A stretch of DNA of 64,000 nt from contig JBAKBP010000785.1 in assembly GCA_037953745.1 (NCBI GenBank), positions 1 to 64,000 on the forward strand, written 5' to 3'. Each line of letters begins with the position of its first letter. Within the stretch, counting starts at the first letter, position 1. A program made the position numbers and the translations under genes. Positions 1 through 10,489 of the stretch are shown in pieces. The notes under the pieces are model-generated. The model worked only from the letters and a program-made list of their open reading frames with translations, did not search any database and had not been told where the DNA came from. This DNA is from Lithodes maja. Its lineage: Eukaryota; Arthropoda; Malacostraca; Decapoda; Lithodidae.

Positions 1-2793
1 GTAGGGTATTTGCCCATAATTCTTGCTGCTGCTCACGAGTTAGATACGCTAAATACAGTTGTGAAGAGGTGCATGGCGATATCTTCACATTTCGGACAGG
101 AGCATACAGTCCTTACAGTGGACCAAGCCTTATACTGCAAACTCATGGAACTGAAGTGGTCTTTGGAAGAATATCGGGATAAATTAATCCCTCGCCTTGG
201 TGGACTTCATACCGCGATGAACTTCCTGAAGGCTATAGGAGATCACATGGCTGGATCTGGTTTAGCTGAAGTGTGGCTAGAGAGTGGACTGCTTGGGGAG
301 GGTGCTGTGCAGCTTGTCCTGTCAGGAAAAGTGTACAATAAGGCTATGAGAGCTCACAAACTTACTTTGCAAGCTCTTTGGCGGCTTTTGTTGCCAACAT
401 TTCTCCTGTTTGCTGCAGAGTCAGACAAGGAATACCATGATGAAGTTTCTGCGATAGCTGCTGATGACAATCCCGAAAGAATTCCAGAGCTGATAAGATG
501 TCTGAAGCAGGAATGGTTTCACAATCTTCTGCAAGGTTTCATAGCAAGTAAATCTGATGATGTGAACTTTGTCTTCTGGTGGAACTATATGGACATGGTC
601 TCAATACTGTTGCAGTTCACTCGAGCTCAGCGTGATGGAATCTGGGACCTTCATCTCCACTCCTTCAGTCTGATGTTGCCATACTTCATGCGGTATGACC
701 ACCTGAACTATGCAAGATGGGGTACAGTGTATATAGCCGAGATGAACCAACTACCAGAATCCGTGTTATCAGAGTTTCAAAGGGGCAACTTTGTTGTAAA
801 ACGTTCTGTTCAAAAGTTCAACCAAGTAGATCCAGACCAAGCCATGGAGTGGATAAATGGTACAGGAAAGAAAGCAGGTGGAATCATTGGCATCACAAAG
901 ACAACATCAGCGCTTTGTAGATGGACCCTTTCGTATAATATGAGGTCTCACATTGCAGCTGAAACACATGCAATGTACAACAACTGTCCTGGTAGTGCAC
1001 GTGTTCACAATGAAGCTACCAAATCACGGCAAAAGCGGGACAACGATGACGAGATGGCATTGCTCTCGGCCTTCCAGGGATTCAAGGTTTTTGCATCGGT
1101 TTCACCAGCGTCATTGCAGAATCTGGCCATAAAAGACCTAGCAACAGAGGCAATCCAAAACTCATTACTTTGTGCCAAAGAACTCGGACAAGAAAAAGTG
1201 AATACATTCGTTGAGGAGAGGATGATTGTACCTGAGCAAGGTGACAAGCCAGATGTCGGAATCCATGCACCCCTACACAGGAGTAATGCCAAAACGTTTG
1301 CATCTCTGTATGAAGTGGTCAAAGACAATAAAGAGAAAGACAAGAGAACTATCCTGAAGGCAGATAGAAACGTGCTTCAACGCCTTCTTACTGCCTATGA
1401 GGCAGGTCGTCCAGTTGACTTGCCAGCTGTCCTAAAGCACAAGCTTCTGCCAGTTCCTGTATCACTCGCTGAAATGAATGGTACACTCCGCACTGGAAAT
1501 AAGTCCATACTGGCAGATAAGTTAACGGAAGACATAATCTGCCCTGAAGCTATTGAACTTCACGACTCATCATCCTGCCTAATCATTGATGGACAAGCAC
1601 TGGTGGTTGCTCTGGGAAAGCCTGACAATGCAATGACCTTTGGGGATTTGGCCGACACATACGTAAGACCAGTATTAAAGGCAGATTCTAACTATCAACG
1701 GGTAGACATTGTGTTCGACAGATATAGAGAAGAGACAATCAAGGGTGGTACGAGGACACGACGCACGAAAGCAGATCGACCAATCAGACGAATTGTTGAG
1801 GGACGTGATGTGCCTCTTCCAAAAAAATGGACTAACTTTGTGTCGCTCCCTGCTAATAAAGCTGCTCTTGCAAATTTCCTGTCTGAGGAACTGTGTTCTC
1901 AGGCACCTGATGATAAGGAGATTGTAGTTGCCGGGGGATTCAGAGAAGAAATTGAGGTTAGGTCATCAAAGACAATCACTGATTTGACTCAACTGAGAGC
2001 TACACATGAAGAAGCTGACACTAGGTTGGTGTTACATGCTGTGCACAGCCAGTTCAATACAGTTGTTGTGTCATCAAGGGACACTGATGTTCTCGTGCTT
2101 TTGGTTTCCCACTTCCCACGTGTACAATGTGAACACCTCTGGATGATGTCTGGTACCACCAAGAAAAGGCGATATATACCCATTGATGCAGTTTTCAACA
2201 ACCTACCAAGAGATTCAACAACAACTCTTTTACCATTTCATGCATTAACCGGGTGCGACACCACCTCCTACATCGCAAATCACACCAAAAGGTCATCATG
2301 GAAAGTCTTCAAACAGCACCATCAATTGCTCATAAACTTGGGAATCGGTGAACTCACAGAGGAGACCATTCGATCTTCAGAAACGTTTGTCTGCAGAATA
2401 TATGATGTGCACAAAACAGACTCTGTTGATGCAGCAAGGCATATACTGTTCTCAAAGACTGCCAAACCAGAAGCAATGCCACCAACACGTGATGCTCTCT
2501 GCTTCCATTTGATGCGAGTACACTATCAAGCAATGATTTGGAGAAATGCTCACTGTGCTGTACCTGAGCTTCCTGCACCCACAGACATGGGATGGAAACA
2601 TGGCGATTCAGGACTACAGCCCATTCTGATGTCATTGAGTCCGATCCCACAAAGTTGCCTGGAAATTATTTCATGTGCCTGGCAGAAACAATGCAGGACG
2701 CGTCGGTGCAAATGCCGCAAATCCGGGTTACGATGCACAGCAATGTGTACATGTCAGCAACAGAGTGATGATCAAACTCCTTGTATTGCATGA
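1..2793 (+). CDS. Uncharacterised large invertebrate protein with C-terminal CXC-like cysteine cluster, 5'-partial
   Basis: The frame is open from the first base of the window to a TGA stop at 2791-2793 (930 codons). Its start lies to the left: the first apparent start at base 10 is TTG, not ATG. It has no introns. I recognise the general type, a large family found repeatedly in invertebrate genomes, but know no assigned function. Visible blocks: a central region with YDHLNYARWG and DPDQAMEWINGTGKKAGG; then HEEADTRLVLHA followed by SSRDTDVLVLLV, acidic residues on beta-strand-like segments that resemble a PIN/FEN nuclease fold; then ALTGCDTTSYIANH; and at the end a CXC-like cluster (CRTRRCKCRKSGLRC). 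Nuclease activity is inference. The intronless structure, setting and family copy number suggest a mobile-element or multicopy gene. A polyadenylation signal follows the stop. Confidence 0.7.
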   Translation, partial: VGYLPIILAAAHELDTLNTVVKRCMAISSHFGQEHTVLTVDQALYCKLMELKWSLEEYRDKLIPRLGGLHTAMNFLKAIGDHMAGSGLAEVWLESGLLGEGAVQLVLSGKVYNKAMRAHKLTLQALWRLLLPTFLLFAAESDKEYHDEVSAIAADDNPERIPELIRCLKQEWFHNLLQGFIASKSDDVNFVFWWNYMDMVSILLQFTRAQRDGIWDLHLHSFSLMLPYFMRYDHLNYARWGTVYIAEMNQLPESVLSEFQRGNFVVKRSVQKFNQVDPDQAMEWINGTGKKAGGIIGITKTTSALCRWTLSYNMRSHIAAETHAMYNNCPGSARVHNEATKSRQKRDNDDEMALLSAFQGFKVFASVSPASLQNLAIKDLATEAIQNSLLCAKELGQEKVNTFVEERMIVPEQGDKPDVGIHAPLHRSNAKTFASLYEVVKDNKEKDKRTILKADRNVLQRLLTAYEAGRPVDLPAVLKHKLLPVPVSLAEMNGTLRTGNKSILADKLTEDIICPEAIELHDSSSCLIIDGQALVVALGKPDNAMTFGDLADTYVRPVLKADSNYQRVDIVFDRYREETIKGGTRTRRTKADRPIRRIVEGRDVPLPKKWTNFVSLPANKAALANFLSEELCSQAPDDKEIVVAGGFREEIEVRSSKTITDLTQLRATHEEADTRLVLHAVHSQFNTVVVSSRDTDVLVLLVSHFPRVQCEHLWMMSGTTKKRRYIPIDAVFNNLPRDSTTTLLPFHALTGCDTTSYIANHTKRSSWKVFKQHHQLLINLGIGELTEETIRSSETFVCRIYDVHKTDSVDAARHILFSKTAKPEAMPPTRDALCFHLMRVHYQAMIWRNAHCAVPELPAPTDMGWKHGDSGLQPILMSLSPIPQSCLEIISCAWQKQCRTRRCKCRKSGLRCTAMCTCQQQSDDQTPCIA

Positions 2794-2807
2794 ATATGGT
2801 CTACTCC

Positions 2808-2813
2808 AATAAA
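2808..2813 (+). promoter_or_regulatory. AATAAA polyadenylation signal
   Basis: AATAAA lies 15 bases after the stop of the uncharacterised ORF, a normal position for its 3' end. No downstream GU-rich element was judged. Confidence 0.45.
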
Positions 2814-3900
2814 TAGTTCAGGTGAGTGACAGATATTGCCCTGTTTTGCCTGCATAAGCATCAAGGAGTATCTTGGGGTAAAGTTGGGAACCATTGATTT
2901 TTCTCTAATGACAGCCGCTAATATGCATATTAAAGTCTAGGCTTATTACTGATTCCTTTAAAAATGCCTCAGTGACATTCCCTGACCCTCAAAACATAGG
3001 TATAGATGCTTCACTTGTGATATTTGCTTGCCTAGTTAGAGAGATATTGGAGAAAATGGTTCAAGAAGTGTCAAAAATTTTCAATTTGGCGGCCATTTTG
3101 TTTATGCAAATTAGACGGTCAAAACTCAAAATTTCGCTTGGGAACCGGGTTTATCGAATTCGGCATGCCTGAATTATGCTAAAAAGTCTGGTTCCCAAAT
3201 TTTACCCAAAAATGCTCCTTTATTCTTATAGAGGGCCTTTTTTAGGAAATCCCACTATACTAGTGTGGGAGGTTCCACCCGTACCGCACTTCTCGAATGG
3301 GTAGAATAAAAAGCATTTTGTCTCAACTCACTTACTAGTTCCCTACATTCTCTCTCTACATCTGCATTGTTGCAGCACTCACACTTCTACCGCTATTAAA
3401 ATGATCAGTGATCTGCAGACCTTTCTCAGAGTATATCCCCTCATTTTCGGAGAGGGGGTACCCACCTTTCAACGCACTCCCACTCCTATTCTATCCAACT
3501 TTCTAACCCAAGGGTTAACCGATTTTCCCAGTCTTTCATCTCCTTAAGAAGTAAGCTTTGGAACTCTGTATCTCAATCTGCCTTTCCCCCATTCTATGAC
3601 TTAAACTGATTCAAGTTCCGTGTGTCAAGACATTTTGACGTACTGTACCTTGAAGTTGGCTGTCTGTCACTCTTTCAACTTTGGGGTTATTGGCATCTCT
3701 GCGTTATATCACCTTCATTCACTTAGCAAACTAAAAATTAAGAAGGATCTGTGGAAATTAAAAGGGTCAAGACAATATTAATGAAACCTCTGACTTCCAT
3801 ACACCCTTCCTAATATGAACGAAATCGTATAATAATAGCCAGAACACGGAACAGTAATGCGTCATTGGACGTTGGTACGGTTAAACAGGTAGGAGGAAGG
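2814..3900. other. Non-coding stretch without recognisable genes
   Basis: AT-rich sequence with only short open frames that match nothing known. No RNA gene or transposon border was recognised. Confidence 0.5.
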
Positions 3901-4648
3901 TGTATTCATAATGCAACCCAGATGGACGGTTCTTGGACAGGTAGGAGTTAAGTGTATTTATAATGCAACCCAGATGAACAGTTCTTATACAGGACGGAGG
4001 TAAGTGTATTTATAATGCAACCCAGATGGACAGTTCTTATACAGGAAGGAGGAATGTGTATTTATAATGCAACCCAGATGGACAGTTCTTATACAGGAAG
4101 GAGGTAAGTGTATTCATAATGCAACCCAGATGGACGGTTCTTGGACAGGTAGGAGTTAAGTGTATTTATAATGAAACCCAGATGGACAGTTCTTATACAG
4201 GTAGGAGGTAAGTGTATTTATAATGCAACCCAGATGGACAGTTCTTATACAGGTAGGAGTTAAGTGTATTTATAATGCAACCCAGATGGACAGTTCTTAT
4301 ACAGGAAGGAGGTAAGTGTATTTATAATGCAACCCAGATGGACAGTTCTTATACAAGAAGGAGGTAAGTGTATTTATAATGCAACCCAGATGGACAGTTC
4401 TTATACAGGAAGGAGGTAAGTGTATTCATAATGCAACCCAGATGGACAGTTCTTATACAGGTAGGAGGTAAGTGTATCTATAATGCAACCCAGATGGACA
4501 GTTCTTATACAGGTAGGAGGTAAGTGTATCTATAATGCAACCCAGATGGACAGTTCTTATACTGGAAGGGGTGAAGTGTATTTATAATGCAACCCAGAAG
4601 GACAGTTCTTATACAGGAAGGAGGGAAGTGTATTTATAATGCAACCGA
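3901..4648. repeat. 52-bp tandem repeat array, about 14 copies
   Basis: Units begin at 3901, 3953, 4005 and so on every 52 bases to a partial unit at 4629. Each has a conserved AT-rich half containing TATAATGCAACCCAGATGGA, then a GTTCTTATACAGG half and a purine-rich GGAGGTAAG-like join. Units differ by only a few substitutions and the period stays exact, so this is a young minisatellite. A partial unit just before 3901 shows degeneration at the edge. Confidence 0.93.
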
Positions 4649-5066
4649 GATTAGGTTATACTAACCACTTGAGGATTAGGCTATCTAATACAGTTTAGGA
4701 AGGACCTTTAGGAATCTAAGGGGTCAAACCCAATTAATGTATGCCTTCAACTCCCTCAGGTCCTACCTAAGCTGTATAAAATTGTCTGATGATAGCCAAA
4801 ATAAAATGCTAAAACGCGTCACAGAGTTTTAGCTAACAAATGATAGTGCCGTCCATACCAGAAGACTCAGGATGAACCCGAAAGGATGTTGTGAATATAT
4901 AATAAAGTTTATTTGCATAGCCTATATGAGTTAGTTATCCTTATTTGATTAAATAAATAAAGATAGATAGATATAGCTAGATCGATATAGATAGGTAGAT
5001 ATAGATATAAGCTGTAGATAGATATAATTTGATGTAGATAAGATATACAGGTTGATAGCTAAATGG

Positions 5067-5106
<40 letters not shown>

Positions 5107-5232
5107 GAGGACGGGTGAGTTTGGTGGATACATAGGCAGACAGATTGATAGCTAGATATAATATTATACAGTAGATAAATAGTTAATCTCCATCGGACCG
5201 AAAACTACATACTGCAGTCCATCTAAAAAATA
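4649..5232. repeat. Non-coding stretch with GATA-type and GA microsatellites
   Basis: From about 4955 to 5060 the sequence is a degenerate (GATA)n/(GATATA)n tract, and 5070-5104 is a clean (GA)n run. The rest shows nothing recognisable. Confidence 0.8.
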
Positions 5233-5236
5233 TTAA

Positions 5237-5925
5237 CCCTTTCTGTACCTGCGACGTCCATTTAACTTTATTCAGGCTACTATTAATCGGTTGCATTCCG
5301 TTTCAAAGGGGCATCCAGCAATTAACAGGCTTCAAACCATCCCACTTAACCATTTTAACTACCACAGATCCTTCTTAACCCTCCTGGCCCGGGCTAGCTC
5401 TCCTAATGACAGTGCGGCGTACCCGGGCGATCTGGCCGAAAAACGTCTAGGCCTAGGCTACCATATTTTGGTTAATTTTAACTGCTAGAAATTTCCCACG
5501 CATCTATAAATGTAGTGCGGTTTCCAATCTGTAGACTGGCATTGAGTAGAGCTCTCTAAGTCAACTGGTTCAGTTTTGATGATGATTTTAGTGGAGAGCA
5601 TGTTCAGGCAATGTTAGCAATACGACGATCTTTTCACTACTGAAACAACGACATACAGACATACAATAATAAACGAGTCTTCTCATTCTTGTTTTCGGAG
5701 GTGCGGTGACGCAAAGATCGGCTTTGTTTACATGCGTCGGACGCACGGCGTTCAGACCAAGCTGAATAGGCTTTCAAGCTTACTGTCTATTAAAATGACA
5801 TCCGGGTACCTGCCCATCTGCCGTGGTGTCATATTAAAATGACACCCGGGGAGGAAGGGTTAAACTGCCCAAAGTCGTCTAAATATAGCTAAAATATAAA
5901 TAAGACGTCGTCGGTACAGAAGGGG
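5237..5925. mobile_element. TTAA-bounded MITE (outer element), split by a second element
   Basis: The element lies between TTAA at 5233-5236 and TTAA at 5926-5929. Its ends are inverted repeats: CCCTTTCTGTACCTGCGACG on the left against CCCCTTCTGTACCGACGACG on the right. TTAA duplication plus a CCC terminus is the piggyBac hallmark. Without the nested element and its duplicated TTAA it is about 204 bp and non-coding. It is similar in size and terminal style to the MITE at 6613-6840. Confidence 0.8.
5379..5859. mobile_element. Nested 481-bp TTAA-bounded piggyBac-like MITE
   Basis: Bounded by TTAA at 5375-5378 and 5860-5863, inside the 5237-5925 element. The termini CCCTCCTGGCCCGGGC and, inverted, CCCTTCCTCCCCGGGT are related. 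Internally it has the block TTGAGTAGAGCTCTCTAAG and the TTTACATGCGTCGGAC motif. Both also occur in the MITEs at 30532-31009 and 48718-49194 and, reversed, at 49312-49779, all 468-481 bp. It has no coding capacity, so it would need a transposase in trans. Confidence 0.82.
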
Positions 5926-6100
5926 TTAACAGAGCTTTAACGATGCAGGATTTATCTGGATGAATATTTCCTACGACTTGTGAGCGTACCAGCGATCGGT
6001 AATAGGTTGTATAAAATAACTCGTGGCTTCCGGAATGTCTACGCAGCGGTGGGATGTGCTTAGCGGCGGGAACACCAATGTAGGAGGAGCTAATGTATTT

Positions 6101-6395
6101 TTTTTTTTTTTTTTTTTTTTTTGTATGCCGCCAATTTTTTAGTGTTTATTCATTGGGCTAATTAGGAAGAGAGGGGGGCGGGGGGCCGGGGGAAGGAATT
6201 GGTTTAGTGTGTGTGTGTGGGGGGGGGGGGGGGGGGGAGTTTGTAGGTGGGTGTTAATAATAGTTGCTAGTTGCTGGGGAAGAGGGATATACAGAGAGAA
6301 AGACATTTGTGATATTGGATTTTGAGTGCTTTGGGGGTGATTATAAGTGTGTGTGGGTGTGTGGGTGTAATAATAATAATAACGATAATAATAAT

Positions 6396-6437
<42 letters not shown>
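6101..6437. repeat. Low-complexity block: poly(T), G-rich/GT and (TAA)n
   Basis: A poly(T) run at about 6100-6122, a GT-to-poly(G) run at about 6208-6238, and a long (TAA)n/(AAT)n tract at about 6368-6437. The AAT tract could be the 3' microsatellite tail of a minus-strand LINE, but I see no direct link to the LINE at 6.9 kb. Confidence 0.85.
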
Positions 6438-6612
6438 TAAAGTTGCAAGCAACGTTGTGCGGGGTTCGAGCGGGGTTGCACGCAGGGTATTGTGTTGGAT
6501 ACAAGGGCTGTGCCACATATATCAAAATATCATGTATATCATCGGGCATGGAGAAAGTACAGAATGAATATAGTGTTGTAGCCATTTTGGCTATGGCCAC
6601 TTAGACCATTAA

Positions 6613-6840
6613 CCCTTTCACGCTCATATGACGCAGAGGTTGCCAGATTAGCAATAAGAAAATAGAGTTCTCTCACTCTTATAATTACCTCTCCAAAATT
6701 AGTTTTCTGCCCACAGCTAACTCAAAGACAACTGCAAGGTTGAATGTAACTAAACTAAAGGTTTCTAAATACCTCTGATGTTAACAAAGGCAGTAAAGTA
6801 TCCCTATAGTCTCAAAATTGCGTCATTATGTCGGAGAGGG
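6613..6840. mobile_element. 228-bp TTAA-bounded MITE
   Basis: Flanked by TTAA at 6609-6612 and 6841-6844. Both ends read CCCT(T/C)TC... inward to a shared ATGACGCA block, giving imperfect inverted repeats of about 23 bp. Non-coding. Its right-end sequence (AGTATCCCTA...GCGTCAT) recurs next to another MITE at 31014-31057, showing a dispersed family. Confidence 0.78.
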
Positions 6841-7099
6841 TTAAGGAGTGTGACCATTTTGGTTAAAGCTATTAATCCTGTACGAGTTGTTGTTGTCTTT
6901 GTGTTCCCTAAGCTGCCTGGCCGACCAGCCCCGAGTCCCTGAGGAAGGCCATGGCCATGATCGGGCTTTCCCAGAGAGCTCTCTTTGAGTGTAGATTGTG
7001 TTGTTGGCGTAAGTGGTTGTGTGAAATGCAGTTCTTCTATTATGTGTTTAATGGTATGGGGTGCTGTGTTTATATCCCGGGCAGGCATCGACAACGGAG

Positions 7100-8691
7100 T
7101 CATCCAGTCTCTTCTGATAGCTCAGAGAGCTGGATGGTGTCCTGCATCTCAGCCTGGCCAGGTGGACTCTGTCCTCGCGAGGAAGGGAGGATTCGGAAGG
7201 ATGGATTTCGGGAGGTCGTGCTTGCAGCTGCGTGTTGTCTGTGAGTGAGTGGATGGATCGGCGAGAGATATGAGTATGGATGTGCTTCTGGAAGGTGGTT
7301 CGGGGTGGGAGAGAGGACAGTAATTGTGTGTGATACCGTGTGCTGGGTGGTTGTTTTGATATTTCTTGGTGTCTGTGTGTGTGTTGCTATGTAGTTTAGT
7401 GGGTGGTCTTGGTTCGTGGAGGCTACTGCCAGGAATTGAGTGCCTCTCATGATCACTGATCTTATGTATTGTTTATATACTGTGGTGGTAGTTTCTTTGT
7501 TGTGTCCAAATTTTGTGTGAGCAAGTGACCTGAGGGCGTTAAGTCTGGGTGTCATTTCTTTTAATGTTTGTGGTGTGGTGCTGTTTGAATGTCATATGAG
7601 TATCATATGTTACTCCTAGGATTTTGTGTGTGTGTGTATGTGTTAGGGGTGTGTTGTTTATGGTGAGTTGAGGGGTGTATTTGTGTTCTCCTGTCCAGCA
7701 TGTGAGCAGGGTTGCGGTGGATTTGGCTGGGGGTAGATTAAGTCTGTTTGTAGTGCACCAGCCATGTAGTGTGTTGAGATAGGGTTGAAGGAGATCTGTT
7801 GCTCTTTTTGGGTCATGGTGTGTGCATGTGAGTGTTATGTCATCTGCATAGGAGGCTAAGTTTATTTGGGGCGTATTGGGTGTAGTTATATCGTGCATGT
7901 ACAGATTGAAGAGTGCGGGCAATAGGACGGATCCTTGTAGGACTCCGTTTGGAAAGTTTCTGATTTTAGATGACTGACCGGCAAAAGATATGTGTGCACT
8001 TCTGCCGTCTAGGAAGTTGGCCAGCCACCTTTTTGTATTGTTGTGCATGTTTGTTAGGTTGTGGCGGGGGATGGCATCGAAGGCTTTACTAATGTCGAGT
8101 GTGGCTAATAGTGATCTGTGTGATGGTCTAGCTGAGTGATGCCGTCAAAAGCTCTTTGTGTAAGGTCTGTGAGAAGAGTGTTTGTGGAGTGCAGTGGCCT
8201 AAAGCCCTGTTGTGTTGGAGCTAGGGTAGGTCGGGTGTAATTAGTTGTAACACTAGGCGTTCCATGACTTTGGAGGGGGAGCAAAGGAGTGTGATGGGGC
8301 GGTGCGAGGAGGGTAGCGTGGGGTCTTTGTTGGGTTTGGGGAATGTGGTGATGAGACCATGCTTCCAAATGTCTGGCATTGTGTTGTGTAAATAACTGTA
8401 GTTTGATATGTTAGTGAGTGCTTGTATGCCTTGTGGTCCCAGGTGTCTGAGGTGTATGTTGCTTATGTTGTCTAGGCCACAGCGGTGAGTGCTTGAGATT
8501 GTTGATGATATGCTTTGTCTGGTGATTGGTGAAGGGTGTATAGTCAGGGTCTGTGGGGAATTGTCTCTTACGTCGGATGACACGTCGGTCGTCTTTGTGA
8601 GGTTTAGGTGACTGACATGTGAGAAGTGATTGATGAGAGTGTTTGCTTGTTGTTTACATGAAGGAGCTAGAGTCTGTTGTGATTGCAGCAT
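7100..8691 (-). pseudogene. Reverse transcriptase domain of the degenerate LINE
   Basis: Minus-strand frames at 8221-8691, 7539-8048 and 7100-7555 carry successive reverse transcriptase parts. First come RPITLLCSPSKVMERLVL and GVLQGSVL..LFNLYMHDI, then the catalytic SYADDITLTCTH motif, then VYKQYIRSVIMRG from the C-terminal thumb/connection region. The pieces lie in different frames, and the part with the first catalytic aspartate (near 8050-8200) is itself broken. Function would have been target-primed reverse transcription of the element RNA. Family placement (Jockey/CR1 group) rests on motif style only. Confidence 0.82.
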
Positions 8692-9191
8692 GTGATTGTG
8701 TTGTGTTGCTGTTGGAAAGTGTGATGCTGTTTAGTGTTTTGTAGAGTTTTTTGGGGTTTGTTTGTGATCAAGTGTTTGTAGGAAGTTATTCCAATTTAGT
8801 TTTTGTTGTTCTTGTATTTTGTTGTTAGTTTGGGTGTTGAGTTCTTGGATTTGTTGTGTGATGTCTTGTGTGTGGGGTGCTGGGGAGTGTTTCAGTATGT
8901 TGCGTTGTCTGATGAGGTTTTGAATTTCTGGTGTGAAAGTTGGGGTTGTGTCTTTTTCTGTTACCTCTTGGAATGTTGTTTCTTGTCAGTGTTTTGGATA
9001 GTTTTATTGAGTATGTGTACAGCATTGTTGATGTTAGTGATGGGTGTACTGTTTAGAGTTGTGAAGTGATGTTCTGTCTCATTTGTGAATGTTTTCCCAG
9101 TTAGGTCTTTTATAATTGGTGTATGTGTGTTTGTGGTTAGCTGGGGTGAGTCTGGTTTTGGTGGTGATAATGATCGGGAGGTGGTCAGAGC

Positions 9192-9958
9192 CTAAGGTTC
9201 TGACCACCCTCCAGGATGTTGTGGGGCGAGTTCTGGGGAGCAAAAGGTGATGTCTGGAGATGATGGGTTATAGAGGGCTTGGTGAGGAATATGGGTATGT
9301 TGATGGATGTCGTTAAGGATGATGAGGTTAACAAGTTTGGTTTTGTAGTACCAGCCCTCTGTCTGTGTCGGGGTTGTCGACAAACCAGGCCGACGTCTTG
9401 GCGTTGAAGTCACCACCCAGGATGATGTGTGGGGTGTTTGTGATGTGTTGTAAGTGTGGTCTGTATTCATTTGGTACTGTAGGGGATGTATGTGTTTATG
9501 ATGGTTATGTTGGAGTTGTTGCCAGTGCGTATTTTAATTGATTGTATTTCTGTTGTGTTATCATTTGGGGGGAGGAGGGATTTGGTTTGTACACTGGTAA
9601 CTATGTATGATATTTCTTTGTGTACCAGGGTGATGAGTCCACCGCCTCCGCCGACAGCCCGGTCTTGTCTGATGGTGGTGAAATCATGAAATGTGGGTGT
9701 TTTTTGTGTTGTGCGGAGTTTTGTTTCTTGTAAGATGGCAATGTGTATGTTGTGTTGTTTGATGAAGTGTGAGAGTTTCTTTGTGTTGATGCCATCTATG
9801 TTCAATTGGAGAATGTTAATGTTATGTGCACGATGTATGTTGGGTGCTGCTGCACGAGGATGGGGTGGGGGTGAGGGAGGGCTGGGGGGTTGGGATGGGT
9901 GGAGGTGGGGGTGGGGGTATTGGGGAGCAGGGGAGGTGTGGTGGAGTGGTCTTGCCAC
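9192..9958 (-). pseudogene. AP-like endonuclease domain of the degenerate LINE
   Basis: The frame at 9467-9958 starts with a proline-rich linker. It then has INILQLNIDGINTKK and ILQETKLR, the asparagine and glutamate motifs of exonuclease-endonuclease-phosphatase (EEP) fold LINE endonucleases, followed by GGLITLVHKEI and IINTYIPYS. The next stretch (9192-9470) continues in another frame with a degraded GDFNA-type segment and NLIILND. The frameshift near 9468 inactivates it. The domain normally nicks target DNA before reverse transcription. Confidence 0.8.
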
Positions 9959-10489
9959 TGGCCTGGTAATCCAAAGGTCCCGGGTTCAAATCCCGATGTA
10001 TCAATGGGAAGATATTATTGGGATGGAATTTGTGCTGTACCTAGTATCAGTGCATTACCACAAAGCCCACCGAAACGTCAATAAAATACCCTCATTGTTC
10101 CCTGATTAAATAGCACTGTATGAATATTCCCATATTCAAAATATGCTATAGGGGTGCAATGCCTGGTGAGTTATCTGCTCAACAGGTGGCGTTGTGTGTG
10201 TGTAAGTGTGAGAGTCCGAGTGTAGAGGGTGAGACAGTGAAGCACGGGAACGAGATGGCTTCAGAGATGGGGTCGTTTCGGGCCATGAGTGAGCACCGTG
10301 CCTCATGTGAAGGCAAGATGGCAGGTGCTCGTTGTACTCTACGTGCTTCACATGTCTCACTCCCTAGACTGGAACAAGACCTCACGGGCTTCACTGTTCA
10401 TTGTAAAGAGGTGAATGTTAAGGCTCTCAGCCTATGCCCGAGAGGAAGTAAGTTGGAATATAGAAAAAAAAAAAAAAAAAAAAAAAAAA
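9930..10489 (+). mobile_element. tRNA-headed SINE-like insert with poly(A) tract
   Basis: On the plus strand 9940-9993 resembles a tRNA 5' region. There is a polymerase III A-box-like TGGTGGAGTGG and a perfect B box GGTTCAAATCC at 9983-9993, with an anticodon-arm-like segment between. A unique body follows; AATAAAATACC near 10080 may mark one SINE end, and a run of about 25 A closes the stretch at 10489. It sits between ORF1 and the endonuclease of a minus-strand LINE, so it is a later insertion. I cannot tell whether it is one 550-bp SINE or a 150-bp SINE beside a second poly(A) insert. Confidence 0.6.

Noticed and set aside
3901..4648. CRISPR-like array of spaced repeats
   Set aside because: The whole 52-base unit is conserved with no variable spacers, and the context is eukaryotic; it is a minisatellite.
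6267..6600. Isoleucine- and tyrosine-rich small ORFs
   Set aside because: They are translations of the (TAA)n microsatellite in several frames.
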